A stretch of DNA of 64,000 nucleotides from Sulfurimonas sp. C5 (GCF_029872055.1 NZ_JARXNQ010000001.1:62001-126000); one strand, 5' to 3'. Positions 36,515 through 44,066 are shown, counted from the stretch's first letter. Notes: generated from the sequence alone by a model not told the origin. Translations and numbers: made by a program.

Positions 36515-37303
36515 TTGATTGAAACAATATTAGGCTCAAGTGGATTAACACTTTTTATTTTATGGATTTCGAAAAACTGGATATTAACTAGATTAACTAA
36601 AGCCGTTCAACATGAATACGATACTAAACTAACACTATTAAAAAATAATCTTCAACAGAATGAAAAGGCATTAAATGTACTTCGCAATGGAGCTCTTGAA
36701 AACTCAGTATATACTCAAAAATTATTATATGAACATAAGCTAAAAGCGACCCATGACCTTTGGGATAATATAATATCACTCGCACCACTAAAGAGTCTTT
36801 CAACTCATGTATTTTCATTAAATTATAATGAAATGATGAAACTTTCAGAGCAAGAACCAGAAGTTCAAGATTTCTTTAAAAAAATAGATATGCTCAAAGA
36901 TAGAGACATAAAAGAAGTATTGGATATTACAAAGGCACAAAAATCTCGTCCCTTTGTATCGCATACAGTATGGGCATTATTTAGTGCTTACCATGCTATT
37001 TTACAACATGATTTTGTCCGATATGAACTTTTAAAAATAGGTACTCCAATTGATATGAAAGACTCAAGTGTATTTAAAGTTGTAAAAGTTGCATTACCAG
37101 AACATGAAAAGTACATCGAGCAGTATGGTGAAAGCGGTTTATATCACTTAATACAAATTCTTGAGGATAAAATACTAACTGAATTAAAACAATTTCTTCA
37201 AAATACTCAAGAGAATTTAGAGAACATAGAAAGAGCTAATGAGATTTTAAATACTGCTAATAAATTGTATGAAGAAAATAATAAGTTAAAAAATGAAGAT
37301 TGA
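36515..37303 (+). CDS. Membrane-anchored coiled-coil protein, last cargo gene
   Basis: A 262-residue protein with a TTG start behind AAAGGAAG. It has one N-terminal membrane segment (about residues 4-20), a helical coiled coil (about 25-60), a helical middle and a Glu/Lys-rich coiled C-terminus. No family recognised. It is the last gene before the right end and 19 bases after the secreted nuclease, so probably the same transcript. Confidence 0.6.
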   Translation: MIETILGSSGLTLFILWISKNWILTRLTKAVQHEYDTKLTLLKNNLQQNEKALNVLRNGALENSVYTQKLLYEHKLKATHDLWDNIISLAPLKSLSTHVFSLNYNEMMKLSEQEPEVQDFFKKIDMLKDRDIKEVLDITKAQKSRPFVSHTVWALFSAYHAILQHDFVRYELLKIGTPIDMKDSSVFKVVKVALPEHEKYIEQYGESGLYHLIQILEDKILTELKQFLQNTQENLENIERANEILNTANKLYEENNKLKNED

Positions 37304-37323
37304 TAAGAAGTTACTTTCAAAAT

Positions 37324-37342
37324 AGGGGCTTTTTTAGGGGCT
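37324..37342 (+). promoter_or_regulatory. Candidate integrase arm-type sites, right end
   Basis: AGGGGCT at 37324-37330 and 37336-37342, 12 bases apart, matching the motif and period at the left end (26390-26407). They lie 49 bases inside the right core repeat. CTTATACAATT also occurs beside both cores (26285-26295 and 37381-37391). Nothing else is seen from 37343 to 37380. Confidence 0.5.
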
Positions 37343-37390
37343 AATTTTAATAATTGTTTGTTTAGATACCTATTTATTAGCTTATACAAT

Positions 37391-37410
37391 TCCCTCTCTG
37401 TCCACCACTA
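37391..37410 (+). repeat. attR core repeat
   Basis: A perfect 20-bp copy of the tRNA-Ser 3' end (T-stem arm through CCA and CTA) without the rest of the tRNA, marking the distal end of the element. Confidence 0.92.
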
Positions 37411-37584
37411 CTACTTAAAATCCATAAAATAAACATTTTTACAACATAAAAAATCCAGATGTATTATATTTGTGCCAAAATGTTCAATTAGTTATCTAAT
37501 AAACTAGTTCTTTTTACTGCATAATATTACAAAAAGCAATGATATAGAAAAGTATTGAAGTATAGAAATTTTTTGAGGGAATAG

Positions 37585-37613
37585 GGAAGAGACTGCTGAT
37601 GGCAGTATCTTCC
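37585..37613. repeat. Long imperfect hairpin outside the right end of the island
   Basis: GGAAGA-G-ACTGC pairs with GCAGT-A-TCTTCC: 12 positions, one mismatch, loop TGATG. It lies 46 bases beyond the stop of the 44-aa minus-strand gene and could be its 3' end; no U-run is present on either strand. The rest of 37411-37658 shows nothing clear. Confidence 0.4.
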
Positions 37614-37658
37614 AAGACATATTGGGAATACTAGTTAAAAAAACGTAAAGTCTATAAC

Positions 37659-37793
37659 TTAGAATTCCATCAATAAATGAGGTGACCACTCTGGAATGTA
37701 AATTCCAGCATCTTCATACGCCGCCATATGGTGAGCGAATGCATTAGACGCAATAGCTCCAAGAATCATCAGTGTAATTAAAACTTTTTTCAT
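37659..37793 (-). CDS. 44-aa secreted peptide, unknown
   Basis: MKKVLITLMILGAIASNAFA is a textbook signal peptide, followed by a 24-residue mature part beginning HHMAAYEDAGIY and ending HLLMEF. AGGAG stands upstream of the ATG (reverse strand, start 37793). No family recognised. It is too short for routine gene calling; the strong signal peptide plus ribosome site make it believable. The HH start might bind metal. Confidence 0.6.
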   Translation of the reverse strand: MKKVLITLMILGAIASNAFAHHMAAYEDAGIYIPEWSPHLLMEF

Positions 37794-37947
37794 AATTTTT
37801 TCTCCTTTGTTTGATGGAGGAAGTATATGATATTTACGTTAGCGGAGTGTTAGCAGTGGAGAAAGGCAGATCCTTACAGTTTTTGTAATACTACGGTAAT
37901 TTATATCTTTTAAAATTATGATGTTATAAAAAACAAAGGATATAACA

Positions 37948-38034
37948 ATGGCAAAATCAAAACTTAGTACACTAGATAGATTAAAATTAAAAAAACTAAA
38001 AAAGAATAAGGCTGCTAGCTGGATGGTTAAATAA
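37948..38034 (+). CDS. 28-aa basic peptide, unknown
   Basis: ATG at 37948 behind AAAGGA; the peptide MAKSKLSTLDRLKLKKLKKN then KAASWMVK is a Lys/Leu-rich amphipathic helix. It ends 3 bases before the convergent P-type ATPase stop. It could be a real small protein (membrane or nucleic-acid binding) or chance. Confidence 0.4.
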   Translation: MAKSKLSTLDRLKLKKLKKNKAASWMVK

Positions 38035-38036
38035 GA

Positions 38037-40604
38037 TCATTCATGTCTATGCACTACTTTTTTACGATAAAAATCTAATACACTTATTTTCACCATATCG
38101 TTAAATACAAACCAAACCATGGCATACGCCCACATAGCTAATGCCCACGTCCAACCTATAGGCTCCATTATTCCAAAACCGTATACCGCTATAATTGTTC
38201 CGATAACTCTACTTAAAAAGGTTGCACTAAAGAGTGTTAAAGAGGGGTAAGGCTTTTTGAAAAACCATTTTTCTGTACGTGTATTGTATATAGTTCCGTG
38301 ACCTGCTACAACGAGTTTTGCAAAAAAGATGCTCTGAACCAACTCTAATGGTAGTTTCATTACATTTACCGTATACCAAAATAGTAAAAATGACGAGATT
38401 ACCCCTGCCAGTCCAAGCCACGAGGAAAGTACCAATAGCTCTTTCATATTCCAACGTATAGGCTTGTCTTGAACAATTGTATTGTCGTATGCTATTGCCA
38501 AGATTGGAATGTCATTTAGTAGTGCCAACACAATGATCATTAAAGCAGTTACAGGATAAAACTGAAACACTACGATAGCCAGCGTCATAAAGATGATTAT
38601 ACGGATAGTTTCCGCTATTCTGAAAATAGTGTAGCTTTTCATTCTCTCAAACGTAATTCTTGCCTGTTTGATTGCATCTACAATTACATGTAGTCCTGGA
38701 GCAGTGAGAATAATGTCCGCTGCAGCTCTGGCAGCATCTGTAGCGTTACTTACTGCAATCCCGCAATCTGCTTTTTTAAGAGCAGGGGCATCGTTGACTC
38801 CATCACCCGTCATACCAACTATATGGTTGGCTTTTTGAAGCTCATCAACTATAAAGTATTTGTCTTCAGGGAAAACTTCTGCAAAACCGTTGGCGTTTTC
38901 AATTAAGGCAATAATTTCCGATTCGTGTTTTTGAACTGTCCCTGCAGGAAGGTTATGATGCAATTGGTCTTTTACATCGTTGACCACACCCTGCACAAGT
39001 CTTTCTAGTTTTGCTTCCGATATCTTTGGATCGACTACTTTGAGAAACGATCGCGATAGGAGTTCTGAAAGATATATGTACTCCTTTGTACTTTCACCTT
39101 TTAGATCTCTAATATTTTCTATATCGGTACCAATATTGAGGATGGATGAGATGTATTGAGCAACGGCGATATTGTCACCCGTAATCATCTTAATGGTTAC
39201 ACCCTCTTTGAGTGCTTGTTCTATCGCTTCTTTTGAGTCATCTCTTGGAGGATCATATAACGGGATCATCCCTACGAAAGTATACCTTTCATCCTCATTA
39301 CTTTTAAAACCTACACCTAGACTTCTAAAACCTTTTAAAGCGTACTGCGATATTTGATTTTCTATTTCTTCTCTGCTACCTGCAGTTGTATCGCTTAAAG
39401 AGAGTACAACTTGCGGAGCACCTTTGATGATATTAAAAGTTTTGTTATCTATTTTATAAGTAGTTTCGATCCGTTTCTTTACAGGATCGAAAGGGACATA
39501 TTTTATAAGGTCTACATTTTGTAGTTTGTCATCTAATTTATGTTCGTCAATATATGCAAATATAGGTTTTTCTATAGGATCTTCATTCTCTTTTTTACTT
39601 GCCAAGGCTCCATAGTAATAAAGATCGTTAGCCGTAAAGCCGCCCATTGTAAAAGCTTGGCTGAGAGTCATCTCATTTTTTGTAAGTGTCCCTGTTTTAT
39701 CTGAACATAGTATATCCATACCTGCCAATTCTTCAATAGCTGAGAGTCTGCTAACAATAGCTTTTTTCTTTGCCAATACTTTTGCACCTACTGCCATTGT
39801 AACGGTTAAAACAGCAGGCATCGCTACAGGAATGGCTGAAATGGTAAGAACCAGTGAGAAGATAAGCAGTTCACTTATACTTTCATCTCTATAGTAGCCA
39901 ATGGCAAGTATTAGAAGGATCATAACAACAGTAAGAGCAATTAAAAAGTTACCTACATTTAAAACCATTTTTTGGAAGTGGCTTTTTTGCTCATGTTGTG
40001 CTTTTGCAACAAGACCTACTGTTTTGCCAAAGTAGGTATTTGAGCCTGTATTTGTAACTTTTGCTAACATCTCTCCTTGCTTGATGATTGCATTTGCATA
40101 CACCTCTTCATCCGCTTTTTTCGTTACGGGTAAAGATTCTCCCGTTAAGGCTGATTGATCAACAAGTAAAAAATCTTCACTAGTTGTGAGTTTAACATCG
40201 GCAGGGACAATATCTCCAATTTTTAGCTTGATGAGGTCATCTGGTACCAGCTCTTTTGCTTGAACGGTTTGCCAAACATTATCACGAAAAACCAGCGCAC
40301 GGTGTTCAAGTTTTTTCTTTAGTACAGCAATAGCATTAAGGGCTTGGGATTCTTGGTAAAAGTCAACAAAAGCATTGACAAAAAGTAAAATCATTATGAT
40401 GATAAAGTCTTCATATTTGCCAACGGCATAAGAAAGAATTGCAGCGATTTCAATCATCCAAGGGATAGGTCCCCAAAATCTTTGAAAGAGTCTTTTAATC
40501 CAACTATCTTCTTTTTCATCAAGTTGGTTATAGCCGTATTTATTGAGTTTTTCTTCTACTTCTTGAGAGCTTAAGCCTTGTAAGTTTTCTGTACCTTTAC
40601 CCAT
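38037..40604 (-). CDS. PMA1-type (P3A) plasma-membrane H+-ATPase
   Basis: An 855-residue P-type ATPase. N-terminal cation ATPase domain, TM pair, actuator with DQSALTGESLPV, TM pair, then phosphorylation site DKTGTLTKNEM (Asp near 298), MITGDN, GMTGDGVNDAPALKKAD hinge and C-terminal TM segments. Length and motifs fit proton-exporting ATPases of the plant/fungal PMA1 branch, which occur in several Campylobacterota. Proton transport is inferred from the subfamily. It stands alone, next to the island's right end. Confidence 0.9.
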   Translation of the reverse strand: MGKGTENLQGLSSQEVEEKLNKYGYNQLDEKEDSWIKRLFQRFWGPIPWMIEIAAILSYAVGKYEDFIIIMILLFVNAFVDFYQESQALNAIAVLKKKLEHRALVFRDNVWQTVQAKELVPDDLIKLKIGDIVPADVKLTTSEDFLLVDQSALTGESLPVTKKADEEVYANAIIKQGEMLAKVTNTGSNTYFGKTVGLVAKAQHEQKSHFQKMVLNVGNFLIALTVVMILLILAIGYYRDESISELLIFSLVLTISAIPVAMPAVLTVTMAVGAKVLAKKKAIVSRLSAIEELAGMDILCSDKTGTLTKNEMTLSQAFTMGGFTANDLYYYGALASKKENEDPIEKPIFAYIDEHKLDDKLQNVDLIKYVPFDPVKKRIETTYKIDNKTFNIIKGAPQVVLSLSDTTAGSREEIENQISQYALKGFRSLGVGFKSNEDERYTFVGMIPLYDPPRDDSKEAIEQALKEGVTIKMITGDNIAVAQYISSILNIGTDIENIRDLKGESTKEYIYLSELLSRSFLKVVDPKISEAKLERLVQGVVNDVKDQLHHNLPAGTVQKHESEIIALIENANGFAEVFPEDKYFIVDELQKANHIVGMTGDGVNDAPALKKADCGIAVSNATDAARAAADIILTAPGLHVIVDAIKQARITFERMKSYTIFRIAETIRIIIFMTLAIVVFQFYPVTALMIIVLALLNDIPILAIAYDNTIVQDKPIRWNMKELLVLSSWLGLAGVISSFLLFWYTVNVMKLPLELVQSIFFAKLVVAGHGTIYNTRTEKWFFKKPYPSLTLFSATFLSRVIGTIIAVYGFGIMEPIGWTWALAMWAYAMVWFVFNDMVKISVLDFYRKKVVHRHE

Positions 40605-40726
40605 AATAGACCTTTTATCCTGTAGAAAGATTGTCTATTGTATCATTTTTTTTTAAAGTTAATAAGAATTTGTCAGTAGTAGTGTAGTTGAAAGATAAAC
40701 TGGTTAAATATGAAGGGTTAGAAATA

Positions 40727-40769
40727 AAGGATACTCTTCTATGGTTAATATGAGAAAAAGAGTATCCTT
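40727..40769 (+). terminator. Strong hairpin between ATPase and the 58-aa gene
   Basis: A perfect 12-bp stem (AAGGATACTCTT/AAGAGTATCCTT) with a 19-base loop, followed on the plus strand by AGTTTTTTAAT. It lies 7 bases past the stop of the minus-strand 58-aa gene and could end its transcript too (TTTATTTC on that strand). It also insulates the ATPase promoter region. Confidence 0.55.
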
Positions 40770-40775
40770 AGTTTT

Positions 40776-40952
40776 TTAATATTCTTCCCACATAATCTCC
40801 TCCATCAATTCAGTCGATGGTTCCATGCAGTCAAACTCGAAATTATATTCCAGTTGTTCGAGGTTACATTCGTCAAAATGATGTAAGTAGTGATTCACTC
40901 TTTCATCTTCAAACTCTATCATGTTGTATTCATCTGTAGTATTACTATACAT
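40776..40952 (-). CDS. 58-aa acidic small protein, unknown
   Basis: Runs from ATG at 40952 (AAGGA upstream) to TAA at 40776. Acidic and aromatic: MYSNTTDEYNMIEFEDERVN, then HHFDECNLEQLEYNFEFDC, ending MWEEY. Two cysteines; no signal or membrane segment. Good ribosome site and a hairpin straight after the stop support a real gene. No family recognised. Confidence 0.55.
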   Translation of the reverse strand: MYSNTTDEYNMIEFEDERVNHYLHHFDECNLEQLEYNFEFDCMEPSTELMEEIMWEEY

Positions 40953-41061
40953 TTTTTATTCCTTTTGTTGTGATAAAAAATATAATACATATAGTGTTCC
41001 ATAGAAAGATTTACAAAAATATAGATTGTAAAATTTCTTTGATATTTTGGAAAAAGTAGGT

Positions 41062-41265
41062 TTATGCCCCTTGAAGCAGGAATGTAAATCCAATACCAAA
41101 AAATAATACAATAAAAAGGATAATTGAAATGGGAAGAAGTAATGAAGTCAGATTGGACTTTTTTAAGCGTTTTTTTAATGAGGTACTTAAATAATAGATA
41201 CCAAATATAAACAATATTCCAATGATAACAAGGTTTAAAGCGAGTTCTTGGGGAATATTTGTCAC
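41062..41265 (-). CDS. 67-aa two-TM membrane protein
   Basis: Two hydrophobic segments (about residues 8-28 and 42-64) around a basic loop (KKRLKKSN). Its ATG overlaps the stop of the ThiF-like gene by 4 bases (ATGA), so translation is coupled. Function unknown. Confidence 0.6.
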   Translation of the reverse strand: MTNIPQELALNLVIIGILFIFGIYYLSTSLKKRLKKSNLTSLLLPISIILFIVLFFGIGFTFLLQGA

Positions 41266-41930
41266 TTTGGCAACCCGAATTTTTGAGTAATCAGTTCCCC
41301 TTCTTCGTTAAAGTACAGATAATAAAGCATATCTTTTTTCACAGATAATCCTGCAAGATATCTTAGTGCAAGATTTGCTTGTAGTGAAGCTATATGCATA
41401 ACGATAGGTGCTGCAATCCCTGCTGGAGTTTTTTGGATAATCTTAAAAGCGTCGGAAAAAGAAGATTCTTCAATAAAACAAACTTGTCCGTGAAAAGCTT
41501 CAACACTTCCATAAACCCATGGAAGATTTTTCTCTTTTGCGTAAGTGTTAATCTCTCCGCGAGTTGGTAGATTGTCTGTTGCATCAATGATGAGGTCAAC
41601 ATCAATGTTTTTTTGTATCCAGCCTGCAAAATCACAGTTATGAGGAATTGCTTTTGTAAAAGGGCATCTTTGCTCAATGAGCTGTGCATTGACTTCTGCT
41701 TTATTTTTACCTTCATCACCAGTTTTAAAAGCAATTTGTCTATGGATGTTATGGAGACTTACTTCATCAAAATCGATCATATGGATTTCGCCTATACCGC
41801 TAGCACCCAAAGCAAAAGCTAAAGAGGAGCCAAGTCCGCCAGAACCTATGATCGCAATTCTTTTTGATTGTAAGTTTGTTTGTGTCTCTTCGCCCCAAAG
41901 TTGTACTTGGCGGTGAAAGTATTTCATCAT
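41262..41930 (-). CDS. ThiF/MoeB/HesA-family E1-like adenylyltransferase
   Basis: A 222-residue Rossmann protein with IAIIGSGGLGSSLAFALGAS (ATP-binding, about residues 25-44), the NIHRQ motif of the family and IDATDNLPTR. The usual family reaction is adenylation of the C-terminal Gly of ThiS or MoaD. It is a little short and has no CxxC...CxxC zinc knuckle. No thi or moa genes lie nearby, so the partner is unknown. It precedes the small membrane gene and follows the nitrilase homologue by 42 bases. Confidence 0.82.
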   Translation of the reverse strand: MMKYFHRQVQLWGEETQTNLQSKRIAIIGSGGLGSSLAFALGASGIGEIHMIDFDEVSLHNIHRQIAFKTGDEGKNKAEVNAQLIEQRCPFTKAIPHNCDFAGWIQKNIDVDLIIDATDNLPTRGEINTYAKEKNLPWVYGSVEAFHGQVCFIEESSFSDAFKIIQKTPAGIAAPIVMHIASLQANLALRYLAGLSVKKDMLYYLYFNEEGELITQKFGLPK

Positions 41931-41972
41931 AATGCAGCCTTTAACATAAAAAAGTGATTATATCATAAAAAG

Positions 41973-42773
41973 TTATATAAGTTTTTCTCGTTTTTTGATC
42001 GCATCTCTAAAGCCCCATGCTCTTCTGGCACTCACAACCTCTTTATGAAAGAGATCTACGATCATAAGTTCCTCTTTGTTTCCTAAATGAGAGAGTATTT
42101 CACCATTAGGTGAAGCAAGTACGGAATCGCCATAAAATTTCCAGCTGAAATCACCGTCTTGGTACTCTCCAATTCTATTGGCACGTAATATATAGCTGTT
42201 ATTTGTAAAAGCACGTGTAGTAATGAGTGCTTTCCAGCGTTCGTATGAATCAAAAGTTGAAACGCTCGGCATTAAAATACAGTCAACATTTTTGTTTTTC
42301 AGTTTTTTAAATATCTCATCAAAATGAAGTTCAAACCCATTAATAACGGCAAACTTTAGATCATCTATTTTAAAAGTTAGCGGTGCTTTTAGTTTTTCTA
42401 TCTCATTTGCAAAAAATTTCTCTTCGTTCCAGTGTGTATAGTTGATAAGAATTTGTTGCTGATAATAAGATGTAGAGTTTGGTGCAAATTTTGCGATAGC
42501 CTTATAAAGTTTCTTTTTCTTTACAAGTACAATCGGTGCAATGATAGTAATCTCATAAGTACTTGAGAGGTCTTTTAAAATTTTTATTTGCTGAGAAGAT
42601 TGATCTTTAATCATTCCGATCGACATAGAAGTAAGTTCTTTGAAAAAAGGGTTTAAAATATACTCTCCTAAAAGAAGAAGTTTCACCCCTTTTTTATTGG
42701 CGATGCGGATATAGTTTAAAAGCTTTGTAGAACTAAGACCTTGTGAACTTAGTTGTAAGACGGCAGCTTTCAT
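41973..42773 (-). CDS. Nitrilase-superfamily protein lacking catalytic Cys and Lys
   Basis: A 266-residue carbon-nitrogen hydrolase-fold protein. The general base Glu37 is present (LLLLGEYI). At the place of the catalytic Lys (usually YRK-hL) stands SYYQQQIL. At the nucleophile position (usually ICYDxRFPE) stands ING-FELHFDE, so the Cys is replaced by Gly146. It is likely a non-catalytic or altered member. The TAATG overlap with xseB couples it to the metX operon. Confidence 0.75.
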   Translation of the reverse strand: MKAAVLQLSSQGLSSTKLLNYIRIANKKGVKLLLLGEYILNPFFKELTSMSIGMIKDQSSQQIKILKDLSSTYEITIIAPIVLVKKKKLYKAIAKFAPNSTSYYQQQILINYTHWNEEKFFANEIEKLKAPLTFKIDDLKFAVINGFELHFDEIFKKLKNKNVDCILMPSVSTFDSYERWKALITTRAFTNNSYILRANRIGEYQDGDFSWKFYGDSVLASPNGEILSHLGNKEELMIVDLFHKEVVSARRAWGFRDAIKKREKLI

Positions 42774-42967
42774 TATTTGTTTTTAATCTCTTGGATTTTG
42801 ATTTGAGCTTCTTCAAGGATTTTTTGTGCCTCTTGCAGCTCTTTCATACCCGCTTCGTACTCTTTTACACTGTCTTCAAGAGTGATTTCCGGATTCATCA
42901 ATTTCTCAAGCATTTTTTTTGCATTTTCGAGTTTGAGTTCGAAATTTGTTGTTTCTTCCTTAGCCAT
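42773..42967 (-). CDS. xseB: Exodeoxyribonuclease VII small subunit
   Basis: A 64-residue helical protein matching XseB: FELKLENAKKMLEKLMNPEI, then LEDSVKEYEAGMKELQ. With XseA (not in the window) it degrades single-stranded DNA. The start overlaps the metX stop by 8 bases and its stop overlaps the nitrilase-like start. Confidence 0.92.
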   Translation of the reverse strand: MAKEETTNFELKLENAKKMLEKLMNPEITLEDSVKEYEAGMKELQEAQKILEEAQIKIQEIKNK

Positions 42968-44066
42968 TCAGCACCTCCGTTATATATGTGTCGAATTTAT
43001 TTAATTCTACCAAGAAAGCGTCATGTCCGTAATCACTATCTACACATAAATAGTCACAGTTACTTTTTCCCAGTTTGTCCATCTCGTCTGCAATCTCTTT
43101 CATCTCGAAATCTCTAAAGAGTAGGTCATTTTTAAAGCTTATAAGGTGTAGATTCGCACTGATTTTATCTAAAGCATCACTCAGTGAATCAAAACCGCGA
43201 GAAAGATCGTAAATGTTGATCGCCTTTGTGATATAAAGATACGAGAGGGGATCAAACCATTTCGTAAAATTATAACCGTTATACTCCAGATATGATTCTA
43301 CTTGGAATTTTCCAAACAGCTCATAAAGTCCGTCTGTACGTTTGTATTCTCTTCCAAATTTACTTTGCATTGACTCAGGAGATAGGAAGCTGATATGACC
43401 TGCCATTCTTCCTATTGCCATACCTGAAAGGCCTTGTTCTTTGATCACTTCAGGATCGTAATATCCTTGTTGAAAATCAGGGTCTTTTAAAATAGCTTCT
43501 TGCGCTACTTTGTTAAATGCAATTGCCCATGGTTGTGTAGCATGTGTAGTTGCTAGTGCGATTACTTTATTTGCAAAATTAGGATAGTGGATTGCAAACT
43601 GAAGTGCCTGCATACCACCCATACTCCCACCGATAATTGCTTCAACTCTATGGATGTCAAGACGGTCAAAAAGGATTCTTTGAGCTTTAACCATGTCTTT
43701 GATGCTGATAACAGGAAATTTATAACGGTATGCTTCGTGATGTGGATGTTGTGTACTAATCGGTCCCGTTGAGCCAAAACAGCTTCCAACCACATTAGAA
43801 CAAATTACAAAATATTTATTTGTATCGATCGCTTTATTTGGTCCTATTAAACCGTCCCACCATCCGGCTTTACTTTCACCTTCGTAAATACCGGCAGCAT
43901 GGTGTGAACCTGTAAGAGCGTGACAAACTACGATCACATTAGACTTATCTTCATTCAAAGTCCCGTATGTTTCATATGTAATATCATAAGGCTCTAAGAT
44001 ACGACCACTTTCTAAATAAAGAGGGTTAGTAAAGTGCTCCGTATGTGTTTGCAGGTTTAAACTCAA
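42960..44066 (-). CDS. metX: Homoserine O-acetyltransferase
   Basis: A 368-residue alpha/beta hydrolase: nucleophile Ser in IGGSMGGMQALQFA, and catalytic Asp and His in VDSDYGHDAFL near the C-terminus. It forms O-acetylhomoserine, the substrate of the sulfhydrylase encoded 62 bases upstream on the same strand. Substrate choice between acetyl and succinyl cannot be read with certainty; acetyl is assumed from the partner and family. Confidence 0.93.
   Translation of the reverse strand: MSLNLQTHTEHFTNPLYLESGRILEPYDITYETYGTLNEDKSNVIVVCHALTGSHHAAGIYEGESKAGWWDGLIGPNKAIDTNKYFVICSNVVGSCFGSTGPISTQHPHHEAYRYKFPVISIKDMVKAQRILFDRLDIHRVEAIIGGSMGGMQALQFAIHYPNFANKVIALATTHATQPWAIAFNKVAQEAILKDPDFQQGYYDPEVIKEQGLSGMAIGRMAGHISFLSPESMQSKFGREYKRTDGLYELFGKFQVESYLEYNGYNFTKWFDPLSYLYITKAINIYDLSRGFDSLSDALDKISANLHLISFKNDLLFRDFEMKEIADEMDKLGKSNCDYLCVDSDYGHDAFLVELNKFDTYITEVLNG

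Larger units (their letters stand above)
26259..37410. mobile_element. Integrated satellite-like island in tRNA-Ser (P4/PICI plan)
   Basis: An 11.15 kb element bounded by the 20-bp direct repeat. Gene order from the tRNA is: tyrosine integrase, unknown 194-aa gene, AlpA-like regulator, primase-helicase, iteron origin, a lipoprotein on the opposite strand, then a five-gene cargo operon up to the right repeat. int-alpA-pri/rep-ori is the core plan of P4-like satellites and phage-inducible chromosomal islands. No capsid, portal, terminase or conjugation genes are present. The region looks more A/T-rich than its flanks and uses TTG starts repeatedly. Boundaries are well supported; the satellite label is an inference from gene order. 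Confidence 0.9.

Noticed and set aside
26259-37410. Integrative conjugative element or full prophage
   Set aside because: No relaxase, type IV secretion, coupling protein, terminase, portal, capsid or lysis gene is seen in 11 kb.
37504-37689. 61-aa minus-strand frame with hydrophobic end
   Set aside because: Overlaps the end of the 44-aa gene in another frame, has no ribosome site, and spans the strong hairpin.
42743-43117. 124-aa plus-strand frame rich in Phe and Leu
   Set aside because: Antisense to xseB and the metX end; composition is the reverse of Lys/Glu-rich coding sequence.
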